DNA of 64,000 bases from Paenibacillus sp. MZ04-78.2 (GCF_024213375.1 NZ_JANAVJ010000015.1:1-64000); one strand, 5' to 3'. Counted from the stretch's first letter, positions 35,841 to 44,811 are shown. The notes: generated by a model not told the origin, from the letters alone. Translations and numbers: made by a program.

Positions 35841-36977
35841 CTATTTGCTGTTCTCTTTAATCAGCTTTTCGATGGACGCTACCTCGGCGGCGCTTAACGT
35901 CCGCTTCGGCTTGTAGGACTTGATGTGATGGACGAGGCGGTCCAGCTTGAGCGTCGCAAAAGCAGGGCTCGTCCCCACAAGACGGCAGTTCGGATGCGTG
36001 AAGCATACGATGCCGACCAAATCCGCCTGTATCTGGTGCTGCTTGAACAACGCCTTCAGCACGTACTCGTGCCGGTACAGCTGCGCCGTCGGGTCCTGGC
36101 TGTGCGGCTCGTCTTGCTTTCCTTGATCGGACCGCGTCTTGACGCGTTCGACCCCTTGACCGGTAAAATGGATGTCCCCCGACCAATGCTTCGAGTCGAT
36201 ATGAAACACGCCGTTAGGTCCAACCACGATATGGTCGAATTCCTGCGTGCCCCCGCCTGCATGTACGCGGCGTCCGTGCAGGACACGGTACTCACCGCCA
36301 ATATATTTGAGCTGATGGGCCGTGCTTTTCTCGCCTTCCTCGCCGTAGCCGTTGTTCGTGTCGGCGCGGTCGCCATTTTTGCCGGACTTCTTGCGGTTCA
36401 GCACCTTCCACAGCACATACAGCACAACAATGACGGCAACGACGATCAGAGCAGGCTTCGTATAAGGAGCGGCCACTTCACCAATTTGCTCCCAGTTATC
36501 CCCGAGCTGCTGTCCAAGGTAAACGAACAGAATCGTCCAAGGAATCGTACCGAGAAGCGTGTAGAACAAAAACTTCCACATCGGCATCCGCGCCATGCCC
36601 GCCGGGATGGAAATCGCCTGCCGCAGCACGGGGACGAAACGGGCCAGAAACACCATGACGGGACCGTACCGGTTGAACCAGCCCTCCGCAATATCGAGAT
36701 GCTTGCTCTTCAGATGGAGAAACTTGCCGAATTTGTTCAAGGCCGGCCTGCCGCCGTAGCGCCCGAGCCAATACAAGATGATTTGTTGAAACATGCAGCC
36801 TATCGTGCCGAACACGATGGCGCCGATCATGGATACTTGGCCAATGGAAACCAGGTACCCTCCGTAAGCGAGGACGATTTCGCTCGGAATCACTTCGAGC
36901 ATCAAGCCCAGCAGAATTCCCCATACGCCCAGCCCTTCAATAAACCGAAGCGCCGATTGAATCAAGTCATGCAGCAT
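35841..36977 (-). CDS. DedA-family membrane protein fused to a NERD domain
   Basis: 378 residues. The N-terminal DedA/SNARE-associated region (1-195) has the conserved FxxE (GLMLEVIPSEIVLAYGG), F-R-P-V-R-Q-type FLARFVPVLRQAISIPAG motif and five or so helices. DedA proteins flip phospholipids. After a basic linker the C-terminal part (225-345) is a NERD domain, FDHIVVGPNGVFHIDSKHW, a nuclease-related fold. This combination joins lipid handling to a domain usually tied to DNA; whether the NERD half is catalytic is unclear. Monocistronic, with its own terminator. Confidence 0.85.
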   Translation of the reverse strand: MLHDLIQSALRFIEGLGVWGILLGLMLEVIPSEIVLAYGGYLVSIGQVSMIGAIVFGTIGCMFQQIILYWLGRYGGRPALNKFGKFLHLKSKHLDIAEGWFNRYGPVMVFLARFVPVLRQAISIPAGMARMPMWKFLFYTLLGTIPWTILFVYLGQQLGDNWEQIGEVAAPYTKPALIVVAVIVVLYVLWKVLNRKKSGKNGDRADTNNGYGEEGEKSTAHQLKYIGGEYRVLHGRRVHAGGGTQEFDHIVVGPNGVFHIDSKHWSGDIHFTGQGVERVKTRSDQGKQDEPHSQDPTAQLYRHEYVLKALFKQHQIQADLVGIVCFTHPNCRLVGTSPAFATLKLDRLVHHIKSYKPKRTLSAAEVASIEKLIKENSK

Positions 36978-37117
36978 TGCTCTGTCCTCTTCCTCTCCGA
37001 ATACTTATTTTGTCCGCTATCTCTCTCAACCAATCCTATTCTACCATAACCTCTTTCATGCCGCATCTTAACAAAGCAGGTTTCGGCACGGACGTTTGCT
37101 CCGTTTGTCGAAATCTG

Positions 37118-37159
37118 TTTACTTTTTTACATGTCAGACTTATAATTGTTGTGACAATT
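37118..37159 (+). promoter_or_regulatory. MarR promoter and operator
   Basis: TTTACT (37118-37123), 17-nt spacer and TATAAT (37141-37146). The palindrome AATTGT-TGTG-ACAATT (37144-37159) overlaps the -10 and the start of the transcript, a typical place for MarR autorepression. Confidence 0.68.
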
Positions 37160-37185
37160 AATTCGGAATAAAGGAAGTGCTGCGA

Positions 37186-37629
37186 TTGAATCCTAACCTG
37201 CACGAATGGTCGACCGGCTTTATTCTCGGCCAAACGTACCGGAAGATGCTGAACGTTTTGACCTCGCGACTGAAAGAGCACGACATGACGCCGGAGCAGT
37301 TTTCGGTGCTGTGCCGCTTGCACGAATCGGACGGCATCAGCCAGAAAGAAATCGCCGACCGTACGGTGAAGGATCAGCCTACGACCGCCCGCATCCTGGA
37401 CTGCCTGATCCGCAAAGAACTGGTGCGCAAGCAAACGAGCGCGACGGACCGGAGATCGTTTCTCGTCTATCTGACGGAGCAAGGCCGGCATAAGCTCCAA
37501 GTGCTGATGCCGATCGAACAGCAAACGCTTGAAGACATTTTCTCATGGATGTCCGAACCCGAGCTCGAAGCCTTCAGACAAACTCATCTGCGGCTTATCG
37601 CCCATCTGGATACATTACTGAAACCTTAA
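37186..37629 (+). CDS. MarR-family transcriptional regulator
   Basis: 147 residues. Winged helix: LTSRLKEHDMTPEQFSVLC, DGISQKEIADRTVKDQPTTA (recognition helix), RQTSATDRRSFLVYLTEQG (wing). TTG at 37186 has AAGGAAG 8 nt upstream; the GTG at 37177 is too near. It probably represses itself and the MFS gene 18 nt downstream. Inducer unknown. Confidence 0.88.
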   Translation: MNPNLHEWSTGFILGQTYRKMLNVLTSRLKEHDMTPEQFSVLCRLHESDGISQKEIADRTVKDQPTTARILDCLIRKELVRKQTSATDRRSFLVYLTEQGRHKLQVLMPIEQQTLEDIFSWMSEPELEAFRQTHLRLIAHLDTLLKP

Positions 37630-37647
37630 GACTAGGAGAACCGCTGC

Positions 37648-38856
37648 ATGAAGGAACAACACGACATACCCGCTTCGAAATTATGGACTCGGGACTTCGT
37701 CCTGCTTACAATCAGCAATTTATTTTTGTATTTGAATCTGCAAATGATCACTCCAGCGCTGCCCGCCTATGTTACCGAACGATTCGGGGCGGGCCAGTGG
37801 ACCGTCAGTCTGGTCATCAGTCTGTTCGCTTTAGCGGCCATCGTCACCCGGTTCTTCGCTGGCGCCTGGCTTAAACGCGGGCGGACCGCGCTTATCCTGC
37901 TGCTCGGCCTTACCGTCTATACGCTGGCAACAGCGAGCTTTTATGCCGCAGGAACGCTGGCTTTATTTCTGCTCATCCGCATCTTGTACGGCATCGGATT
38001 CGGCGTGTCCAGCACGGCGTTCGGCACGATGGTGTCCGATATCATTCCGATCCGGCGGATGGGTGAAGGGATGGGGTACTTCGGCCTGTCAACGAGCTTG
38101 TCGATGTCAGCCGCTCCGCTCATCGGGTTGTGGCTGCTCGGCAGCTACGGGTTCGGCACGCTGATCCTCGTCTCGTCGCTGCTTGCGATCCTGATCATCC
38201 CGCTGTCGCTGCTGATCCGCAGCACCCCGGCCGTCCCGCAGCCGGCAACCGCCCCTTCGCCTACCGCTGCCCGGGATACACGCGGCACCTACAAACGAGT
38301 GGCGCTGCCCTGTTTTCTGAACATGCTGCTCTCGATTACGTACGGGGGTTTGATCAGCTACCTTGTCTTGTTCGGCAAAGAGGCGCATATCGGAAACGTC
38401 GGTTGGTTCTTTCTATGCAATGCCGGGGCGGTACTGCTCGTTCGCCCGGTCGCAGGCAAAATTTTCGATAAAAAAGGCCATATCGCCGTCCTGCCCCTCG
38501 GCGCGCTCATGGTAGCCGTCGGACTCGTACTGCTGTCATATACATCCAGCATGACCGTACTTCTCGCCTCGGCGCTATGCTACGGCATCGGCTATGGCGT
38601 TTTGCAGCCTTCGCTGCAAGCCTGGACCGTAAAGCAGGTAAGCCCGGAAATGCGCGGTACGGCGAACGGAACGTTCTACAACTCGATCGACCTCGGGATC
38701 GCGCTCGGTTCCCTGCTGCTGGGCGGCATCGCTTCGGGGACAAGCTATTCCACGATGTATCTGCTGTCGGCGCTTGCGATGCTTCTTTTTCTGGCTGTCT
38801 ACGTCGCGGGTACGCTGGTTAAAGGCAAGCCCCAAGCTACTGCGCTGCATAAATAA
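37648..38856 (+). CDS. MFS transporter
   Basis: 402 residues, 12 helices with a central loop around 205-220. Motifs of DHA1 family: RFFAGAWLKRGR, RILYGIGFGVSSTAFG and the second-half RPVAGKIFDKKG. Its closest style is the YwoG-like drug efflux group, though the substrate is unknown. It shares a transcript with marR. Own terminator follows. Confidence 0.9.
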   Translation: MKEQHDIPASKLWTRDFVLLTISNLFLYLNLQMITPALPAYVTERFGAGQWTVSLVISLFALAAIVTRFFAGAWLKRGRTALILLLGLTVYTLATASFYAAGTLALFLLIRILYGIGFGVSSTAFGTMVSDIIPIRRMGEGMGYFGLSTSLSMSAAPLIGLWLLGSYGFGTLILVSSLLAILIIPLSLLIRSTPAVPQPATAPSPTAARDTRGTYKRVALPCFLNMLLSITYGGLISYLVLFGKEAHIGNVGWFFLCNAGAVLLVRPVAGKIFDKKGHIAVLPLGALMVAVGLVLLSYTSSMTVLLASALCYGIGYGVLQPSLQAWTVKQVSPEMRGTANGTFYNSIDLGIALGSLLLGGIASGTSYSTMYLLSALAMLLFLAVYVAGTLVKGKPQATALHK

Positions 38857-38884
38857 CGAAGTACCACAGCTGCCAACACAAAAA

Positions 38885-38929
38885 GGATCGCCTTCTATTC
38901 GGCCGACAGCCGGGAGGGCGATCTTTCTT
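38885..38929 (+). terminator. Terminator of marR-MFS
   Basis: GATCGCC (38885-38891) pairs with GGCGATC (38916-38922), an inner CGGCC-like stem adds pairs, and TTTCTTTA follows. Confidence 0.75.
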
Positions 38930-39025
38930 TACCCGGCACTTCCCGGTTTGAAACCGATATCCGGCATGTTCAGACAAGCACCCGAATATACTCGTACAAA
39001 CGATCCGAAACCGAAGGGGATGCCG

Positions 39026-39484
39026 ATGACCAAGGTATATGTGCTGAGCCCAAAGGGGCTGAAGGGATTGAAAATCGGAGCCGCCGCCGTACTGTTAGCC
39101 GGTGCCGCGCTGCTCTTCTGGGAACGCGAAACGATTCGGACCGCGATGAGCCCCTCCGGACCCGAACGGACGATCCAGCTCGTGACCGGCGAGTTCAAGT
39201 CGACGACATCGGACGGCAAAACGATCGAAGCTTACCGCTGGGACCCGGGAACGATCTACATGAAGAAAGGCGAGCGCATCCGGCTCAGCATCTATGGCGT
39301 CAACGGCGCCAGCCATCCTTTTATCATCGAAGGCCTTAACCTTAAAGGCGAGGTGAAGAAAGGAAAAGAAACCGTCGTTTCCTTCCGCGCCTCCAAGCCG
39401 GGCGTCTACCGAATCCTCTGTCTGACCCATCCCGACATGGCGCACAACGGGCCGATGGTCGGTTATCTGGTCATCGACGATTGA
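39026..39484 (+). CDS. Membrane-anchored cupredoxin-domain protein
   Basis: 152 residues. N-terminal helix (IGAAAVLLAGAALLF) and a cupredoxin fold. Copper ligands are visible: His in NGASHPFII, then Cys, His and Met in CLTHPDMAHNGPM, a mixed type 1 site. This suggests electron transfer or copper handling at the outer face. GAAGGGG precedes the ATG. Monocistronic. Confidence 0.82.
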   Translation: MTKVYVLSPKGLKGLKIGAAAVLLAGAALLFWERETIRTAMSPSGPERTIQLVTGEFKSTTSDGKTIEAYRWDPGTIYMKKGERIRLSIYGVNGASHPFIIEGLNLKGEVKKGKETVVSFRASKPGVYRILCLTHPDMAHNGPMVGYLVIDD

Positions 39485-39573
39485 GCCCCGCCCTTTTTCA
39501 AAAACCGCCTTCCGCAGTACCCGCCCGCTCTTCTTCCGCATAGCATAATGGCAGGAAGGAGATGCCGCTATCA

Positions 39574-39888
39574 ATGAATCCAGCAAACCAAATGAAGCAC
39601 AGCCGGCCATACCCGTCCGCCCGGCAAATTCGCCGCACCTGCAGCCGGGAGCTGTACCGCGCCCGCAAAAAGCTGGGACGTTACGTCCCTCAGCCAGCGG
39701 TAGAGCAGGCGGAGAAGCTGTATTACAAAAAGGTGCTGCTGAACCTGCCTTATATTTCGGAACACGCGGACAATCGCAAGGTGCTGGCGGATTGGTTCGA
39801 CGAGAACGTCTGCGGCGAAGTGGCCGCTTTGTGGGAAGTGGAATCGGACGCTTTGGCCAAAGCGTTCCGGGACTCGTTCGGGGGCTGA
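39574..39888 (+). CDS. Hypothetical protein, 104 residues
   Basis: Basic N-terminal half (SARQIRRTCSRELYRARKKL) then RYVPQPAVEQAEKLYYKKV. Helical, soluble. The start is uncertain: AGGAAGGAG lies directly before an ATG at 39562 and 12 nt before the ATG at 39574, which is preferred. No family recognised. Lies alone. Confidence 0.55.
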   Translation: MNPANQMKHSRPYPSARQIRRTCSRELYRARKKLGRYVPQPAVEQAEKLYYKKVLLNLPYISEHADNRKVLADWFDENVCGEVAALWEVESDALAKAFRDSFGG

Positions 39889-39996
39889 CGCCAAGCGGGT
39901 CCCTCTTTTTTTATCCGCCCGGCCTCCCGAATTGCATAACCGCCCCTCGAAAGACAAACAATACCTTTGTTTACCTGAAAAGGAGGTACGAAGGGA

Positions 39997-40767
39997 ATGG
40001 ATGTCGCAATTCGCAGCGGACGGGGAATCGGACTGCTGGCCGTCCTCTTGACGCTCTTGATCGCGGGATGCGGCGAGGAAAAACCGGTCAAAGTCGGGAT
40101 AGAAAGCAATTTCCGCCCGTTCACGTATACCGAGGACGGAGAGAACAAAGGGTTCGAAGTGGAGCTGTGGAAAGCGATCGCGCAAAAAGCAAACTTGCAA
40201 TACGAGCTTGTTCCGATGACGCAAGGGGAGCTGAACAAAGCCGTGAAATCCGGCCAAGTGGACATGGCGATCGCGGGGATGACCGTCAACAAAGCCCGCA
40301 AGGATAACTTTGCGTTTTCCGATCCGTATTTTCAGACCGGGCTGGTCCTGCTTACCACTTCGGACAATGAGGATATTAAGAGCAAGGACGATCTGACCGG
40401 GAAAGTCATCGGAACCAAAAACGGCTCGACCTCTTATATTTATGCCGGCGGAATCCAAGGCACCAAAGAAGTCCGAGGCTATCCCGATATCTCGGATGCT
40501 TACACCGATTTGAAAAATAAAAAGCTGGACGCGGTCATTTTCGACGAGCGCAATGTCCACCACTTCCTGCAAAACGACGGGGAAGGCAAAGTGAAGATGG
40601 TCGGAGAAGTGCTGAACAAAGAAAGCTACGCCATTGTTACGAAAAAGAAAAGCAAGCATCTCGGGAGAATCAACGGCGCAATCGAAGCTCTCGGCAAAGA
40701 CGGAACGTACGAAGCGTTATACGTGAAGTGGTTCGGCAGCAAGCCTAAGAAGCTGCCGGGGCAGTAA
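39997..40767 (+). CDS. Amino-acid-type substrate-binding lipoprotein (orphan)
   Basis: 256 residues. Lipobox LLIAGCG (Cys 26). The family 3 (GlnH/HisJ-like) solute-binding fold begins at VKVGIESNFRPFTYTEDGEN; the FEVELWKAIAQKA and AGMTVNKARKDNFAFSDPYF motifs typify polar amino acid binders. No permease or ATPase is nearby, so it is either an orphan receptor or served by a distant transporter. AGGAGG precedes the ATG. Confidence 0.9.
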   Translation: MDVAIRSGRGIGLLAVLLTLLIAGCGEEKPVKVGIESNFRPFTYTEDGENKGFEVELWKAIAQKANLQYELVPMTQGELNKAVKSGQVDMAIAGMTVNKARKDNFAFSDPYFQTGLVLLTTSDNEDIKSKDDLTGKVIGTKNGSTSYIYAGGIQGTKEVRGYPDISDAYTDLKNKKLDAVIFDERNVHHFLQNDGEGKVKMVGEVLNKESYAIVTKKKSKHLGRINGAIEALGKDGTYEALYVKWFGSKPKKLPGQ

Positions 40768-40776
40768 TCCTTTTCA

Positions 40777-40797
40777 GGCCGCCATCCGCGGCCTTTT
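40777..40797 (+). terminator. Terminator of the orphan binding protein
   Basis: GGCCGC/GCGGCC stem with a 5-nt loop followed by TTTTC, 10 nt past the stop. Confidence 0.75.
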
Positions 40798-40799
40798 CT

Positions 40800-40930
40800 C
40801 ATGATATAACCGGAAGCCAGCGCTTCGATCCGGTCCGACGGGTACACATGAGTGCCCGGAGTTACCGCGAAGCGCCGCTTCGAGCATGCTTGCCACCGTT
40901 TGCGCGGCGATCGGCTTGTACGGCCGCAGC
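40800..40930 (-). pseudogene. 3' fragment of an NAD(P)H-binding (SDR-like) oxidoreductase gene, frameshifted
   Basis: On the minus strand between the cyclase stop and the binding-protein terminator one frame reads LRPYKPIAAQTVASMLEAAL. After a one-base shift near 40857 another reads THVYPSDRIEALAS. Together these resemble the C-terminus of atypical NmrA/YwnB-like NAD(P)H-binding proteins (PIxAxTVAxAM...GxHVYxSDxIxxL). The Rossmann N-terminal part is missing. A short decayed remnant is the best reading. Confidence 0.5.
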
Positions 40931-40939
40931 GGTGGCCGA

Positions 40940-42559
40940 TCAGCCGTCTTCCCCCGGATCGGTCTCCCATTCAACCCGGTTGCGGCCGAGCTGCTTGGCC
41001 CGGTATAGCGCTTTGTCCCCCTTTTCGATCATGTGCTCCAGCGGCGGTCTCGCGGCCGACCCTTCGACTGATCCTGTACACGCTGCGCCGCCGATACTAA
41101 CCGTCAGTGCAATGCATACGCCGTCCTCTTCGTAAGGATCCGCAGCTATGGCCCGGCAGATCGTCTCCGCCAAGGCTCTGGCCTGCATCGCCCCCAAGCG
41201 CAGCGCAAGCACCATAAATTCCTCTCCGCCGTATCGGGCGGCTAATTCGTCGCCTCCCGTCTGCCTCTGCAGCACACCCGCCACATGCCGCAGTACCCGG
41301 TCTCCAACCAAATGGCCGTGGCTATCGTTGACCTGCTTGAAGTAATCGATGTCGATTAACAGCACCGAGCACGGATACCCCGCTTCCAAGGCCCGAAGCA
41401 GCCGATGGCTGGCGTTCTGCATCATATACCGGCGATTGTACAGCTCGGTGAGCGGATCGATCATAGCCGACTCTTCGAGCAGCTTGACTGTCGTTTTCAG
41501 CTTACGGCTCATCAGATTGTAATTATCGCACAGCTCCTGAAGCTCGGCGGGGGCATTCTTGAAGACAGCCGGGTCGATACGGTATCCGTATTGCCCTTCC
41601 TTGATGATGCGGGTGCCCTGCAGCAAAAATTCGAGCGGACGTTCGATCCGCCGCGTAAGAATAACGATACCGCTGAAGCTTAGCATCAGCGTAACCAACG
41701 TGATGGCGATGAAAACGAGCATCAGCCCGTACAAATTCGCATTCAGTTCCTTCTTGCTCACTTCGCCTATCAGCAGCCAGCGGTGGCCGGCTATCCACTG
41801 ATACGAACCGAACACGATGTCTCCCTTGTAATTGGCATACGCCTCCTTCGAGACCGACTGCGCCGCTGCCCGGCGTGTAATGTCCGTCGAGATCGGCAGC
41901 GGGTTCTGGCGTACGTCTTCGATAAAGCGCGGCTTCGTCATCGGCACGCCGACCCGGTCGAGAAGATAAAAATCCCCCGTCTCCCCGGACTTCAGGGAAC
42001 CCACCACACGCTGAATCGTCTCCAGCTTAACCGAGCCGAGCAGCAGCCCGCTCCATCGTCCCTCTTGGTCATAGGTAGGCGCCGAGAAAATAATGACCGG
42101 TTCGCCGGAGGCTTGTCCGATGACGACATCCGACATCGACGATTTTCCCTGTTTCGCAGCCCAATAAGAATCGCGCTCGTTGACCTGGAGGCCGATAGCC
42201 GAATAGGTATCCACTTCCGTGACACCGTCTGTGTTCACATAGGATAGCGAAGAGAAATCTTTCTGCAATACGGTGAAATCGCGGAAGATTTCCTCCATCA
42301 AGGGCTTGTTCAGCGTTCTGACAGCGTCTTCCTCGGTAAGCAGACGCATATCCAGCGTTCGCTCCTGCACCCACCGGTCGATGAACAACGTCTGCAGACT
42401 CAGATTGTCCGATAAATTGCGCAGCGCCTCCGCCTGAGTTTCCTGCTGATACAATATATATAAGGCGATGTTGATCGAAAGCCCGAGCATGAGAATGGCC
42501 AGCGCAATCCACAGACGAAAACGCTGCTTCACCGTCCGGGGCCGCATGAAACGAATCAT
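40940..42559 (-). CDS. Diguanylate cyclase with extracellular Cache domain
   Basis: 539 residues. Membrane helix (about 15-35), extracytoplasmic dCache-like sensor (40-270), second helix (about 283-303), HAMP-like linker, and a GGDEF domain. The signature is RYGGEEFMVL, so the catalytic motif is intact, but the RxxD inhibition site upstream is absent (GGDELAARY). It makes c-di-GMP from two GTP in response to an unknown extracellular cue. ATG at 42559 has GGAGAGG; 136 upstream codons are not needed. Confidence 0.92.
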   Translation of the reverse strand: MIRFMRPRTVKQRFRLWIALAILMLGLSINIALYILYQQETQAEALRNLSDNLSLQTLFIDRWVQERTLDMRLLTEEDAVRTLNKPLMEEIFRDFTVLQKDFSSLSYVNTDGVTEVDTYSAIGLQVNERDSYWAAKQGKSSMSDVVIGQASGEPVIIFSAPTYDQEGRWSGLLLGSVKLETIQRVVGSLKSGETGDFYLLDRVGVPMTKPRFIEDVRQNPLPISTDITRRAAAQSVSKEAYANYKGDIVFGSYQWIAGHRWLLIGEVSKKELNANLYGLMLVFIAITLVTLMLSFSGIVILTRRIERPLEFLLQGTRIIKEGQYGYRIDPAVFKNAPAELQELCDNYNLMSRKLKTTVKLLEESAMIDPLTELYNRRYMMQNASHRLLRALEAGYPCSVLLIDIDYFKQVNDSHGHLVGDRVLRHVAGVLQRQTGGDELAARYGGEEFMVLALRLGAMQARALAETICRAIAADPYEEDGVCIALTVSIGGAACTGSVEGSAARPPLEHMIEKGDKALYRAKQLGRNRVEWETDPGEDG

Positions 42560-42692
42560 GGACCCTCTCCTCTCCCAAGTAATGTCCCCAACAAATTGAC
42601 ATTGTACAAACCCGTATTTTTTTTTATACTTTTTAAATGCATTCGTTTCGGTCCGCCAGTATATCACTTGACGTCGTAAGGAGAAATTGCAC

Positions 42693-43454
42693 GTGGAACT
42701 GCCCTCATTCGATATGATCCTGTTTCTTGTTATTGTCGGGTTCGCCGCCGCCTTCATCGACTCCGTCGTCGGAGGAGGGGGACTCATCGCCGTTCCCGCG
42801 CTGATGTTCACCGGACTTCCAACCAATATGGTGCTCGGAACGAACAAGCTGGGGGGAACGCTATCCTCGTTAACCAGCACCGTCTCCTTTTTATTTTCCG
42901 GCAAAATTAACGGCAAGCTGGTGCTGCTCCTGTTTCCATTGTCCTTCATCGGATCGGCTCTCGGCACGTATACGATTCATCTGGTGCCGTCCACGTTTTT
43001 GAAGCCGATGGTGGTCGGTCTTCTGATCGTCATTCTCATCTATACGCTGCTGAAAAAAAACTGGGACGGTTCGGGACAGAAGGTCCGGTTTACGTTCGCC
43101 AGCGGGCTTGCGACGGCGGTTTGCGCGTTCGCCTTGGGCTTTTACGACGGATTTTTCGGTCCCGGCACCGGCTCGTTCCTGCTTTTTCTGTTTCTGATGC
43201 TGGGATTCGATTTCGTAGGCGCTTCGGCCAATGCCAAGGTGCTCAATTTTGCCAGCAATTTCGCTTCCTTAGCGTCGTTTTTCTGGCTAAAGTCGGTGCA
43301 TCTCGGCTACGGTTTGCCGATGGGCTTGTCCATGATCGCCGGCTCGATCGTCGGCTCTCAGGTTGCCATCCGCCAGGGCTCCAAGTACGTGAAGCCGCTA
43401 TTTATCGGAATTACCGCCATATTGATCGGCAAGCAAATCTGGGACATGCTATAA
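42693..43454 (+). CDS. TSUP-family (TauE/SafE) permease
   Basis: 253 residues with seven or eight helices. Conserved GFAAAFIDSVVGGGGLIAVP and LGFYDGFFGPGTGSF repeats mark the two homologous halves of sulfite/organosulfonate export permeases. The substrate cannot be told. The start is GTG 42693 with AAGGAG 9 nt upstream; TTG 42687 is too close. Confidence 0.9.
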   Translation: MELPSFDMILFLVIVGFAAAFIDSVVGGGGLIAVPALMFTGLPTNMVLGTNKLGGTLSSLTSTVSFLFSGKINGKLVLLLFPLSFIGSALGTYTIHLVPSTFLKPMVVGLLIVILIYTLLKKNWDGSGQKVRFTFASGLATAVCAFALGFYDGFFGPGTGSFLLFLFLMLGFDFVGASANAKVLNFASNFASLASFFWLKSVHLGYGLPMGLSMIAGSIVGSQVAIRQGSKYVKPLFIGITAILIGKQIWDML

Positions 43455-43459
43455 ACGCC

Positions 43460-43507
43460 GCAGGGAGGTCGTTACGCCTGAGGAAAACAGGCCTGCGACC
43501 TCTCTGC
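43460..43507. terminator. Long hairpin after the TSUP gene
   Basis: GCAGGGAGGTCG pairs with CGACCTCTCTGC and an inner GCCT/AGGC stem caps it. It lies 6 nt past the stop. No strong U-tail, so termination may be weak. On the minus strand from 43731 to 43546 a start-less open frame (HIPVRPVSDPHVV...) runs into it and may be another gene remnant. Confidence 0.5.
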
Positions 43508-43698
43508 ATAGCATTCGACATTTTCCTGCCAAATCCCTCTTTTTCTCATCCGCCAAAGACCATGCAGGTTGACAGATGATCCGTCGGCCAAATTTGCTTC
43601 TTTTGATTGCTGGTCAGTTCGGCGTACGGATCGCGGACCACATGCGGATCGCTCACTGGACGAACCGGGATATGTGTAATTTTTTTGAATGAAGAAGG

Positions 43699-43755
43699 TT
43701 GATCCGGAAGGAAAGTTGGTCTATAATGAACACAACCTAATTATCGTTAGTTAGG
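43699..43755 (+). promoter_or_regulatory. Promoter and operator-like palindrome of tetR-gdx
   Basis: TTGATC (43699-43704), 17-nt spacer and TATAAT (43722-43727). Immediately downstream CCTAATTATCGTTAGTTAGG (43736-43755) is an imperfect palindrome just before the TetR ribosome binding site, a likely autoregulatory operator. Confidence 0.72.
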
Positions 43756-43766
43756 AGGTTGTATTC

Positions 43767-44357
43767 ATGACAGTACACAAAATCAAAGCCTCCGCGCTGC
43801 GGCTCTTCTCGCAGAACAGCTACGACGCGGTGCCGCTATCGGAAATCGCCAAAGAGGTTGGGATCAAGACGCCTTCGCTCTACGCGCATTTCAAGAGCAA
43901 GGAAGAGCTGTTTCTGGCCGTATACGACGATTGTCTGGCCGAACACGCCTCCCGTGTCCGGCAATTGACCGATACACTGACCGGGCTCGGCGCGGAGCAA
44001 AAGCTGCAGGCGATTCTGCTTGACGTGTGCCGCACCTACTTGCTTAGCGAGGAATACGCGACCTTTCTTAAACGGACGATGCTGTTCCCGCCGAATGCGC
44101 TGCAGGAAGTGCTGCGCGAACGGTTTGCCGCGTCGGAGGAGCAGCTTACCGAGCTGCTGAGGAAGGTTTTCGAGGAGGGCATGGCTTCGGGCGTACTGCG
44201 CCGCGAACGTTCCGAGGATTTGACCGCCTCGTTCTACTGCCTGCTGGACGGTTCGTTCCTGCAGCAGTTCTATTACCGGCCCGACGACTGGGAGCATCGG
44301 CTGAAAGCCGTTTGGTCCATCTACTGGAAAGGCATTGCGGAAGACAGAACATCCTAG
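43767..44357 (+). CDS. TetR-family transcriptional regulator
   Basis: 196 residues. The N-terminal TetR helix-turn-helix reads VPLSEIAKEVGIKTPSLYAH; the C-terminal ligand domain is helical. GGAGG precedes the ATG. It lies 16 nt before the Gdx gene, so it most likely represses the pair and responds to the exported compound or a related signal. Confidence 0.9.
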   Translation: MTVHKIKASALRLFSQNSYDAVPLSEIAKEVGIKTPSLYAHFKSKEELFLAVYDDCLAEHASRVRQLTDTLTGLGAEQKLQAILLDVCRTYLLSEEYATFLKRTMLFPPNALQEVLRERFAASEEQLTELLRKVFEEGMASGVLRRERSEDLTASFYCLLDGSFLQQFYYRPDDWEHRLKAVWSIYWKGIAEDRTS

Positions 44358-44373
44358 AAGGGAGCAATTTATC

Positions 44374-44688
44374 ATGGCATGGGTTTATTTGGCTATTGCA
44401 GGGGTTATGGAGGTCGTATGGGCGGTCGGTTTAAAATATACGCAAGGCTGGACTCGGTTTTGGCCGAGCGTCTTGACGATCGTTGGGTTGATTATAAGCT
44501 TTTATTTTCTCTCTCAAGCGCTCAAGACGCTGCCGCTCGGAACGGCTTACGCGATATGGACCGGTATCGGCGCGATCGGTACGGTGATCGTGGGAATGCT
44601 TTTTCTGGGCGAGCCGCGCGATCTGCTGCGGTTTCTGTTCCTGCTGTGCATCGTCGGCGGCATCGTCGGATTGAAGGCAACGGCATAA
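44374..44688 (+). CDS. gdx: SMR-family guanidinium exporter-type protein
   Basis: 104 residues, four helices. The N-terminal AGVMEVVWAVGLKYTQG and TAYAIWTGIGAIGTVI motifs match SugE/Gdx, with the essential Glu13. Gdx exchanges guanidinium for protons. Guanidine exporters are often under ykkC riboswitches; here there is none, and a TetR regulator is co-encoded instead. AAGGGAG precedes the ATG. Confidence 0.9.
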   Translation: MAWVYLAIAGVMEVVWAVGLKYTQGWTRFWPSVLTIVGLIISFYFLSQALKTLPLGTAYAIWTGIGAIGTVIVGMLFLGEPRDLLRFLFLLCIVGGIVGLKATA

Positions 44689-44712
44689 CCTCATGCGATT
44701 GCGCGCAAAGAA

Positions 44713-44758
44713 ATCAGCAGAGCCGCTGCTCCAAGAACTGGAGCGGCGGCTCTGTTGC
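44713..44758. terminator. Long hairpin between gdx and yyaC
   Basis: CAGCAGAGCCGCTGCTCC and GGAGCGGCGGCTCTGTTGCTG pair over 17 or more positions around a 7-nt loop, between two convergent genes. Little U-tail on either side. Confidence 0.6.
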
Positions 44759-44811
44759 TGAGCGACGGCATCCGGCGGCATATTGCTGACCCTGCGGACG
44801 GCCGCTCTATT

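Noticed and set aside
40940-42967. Diguanylate cyclase frame extended to 675 codons
   Set aside because: The extra 136 codons overlap the divergent TSUP gene and lack homology; a good ribosome binding site marks the ATG at 42559.
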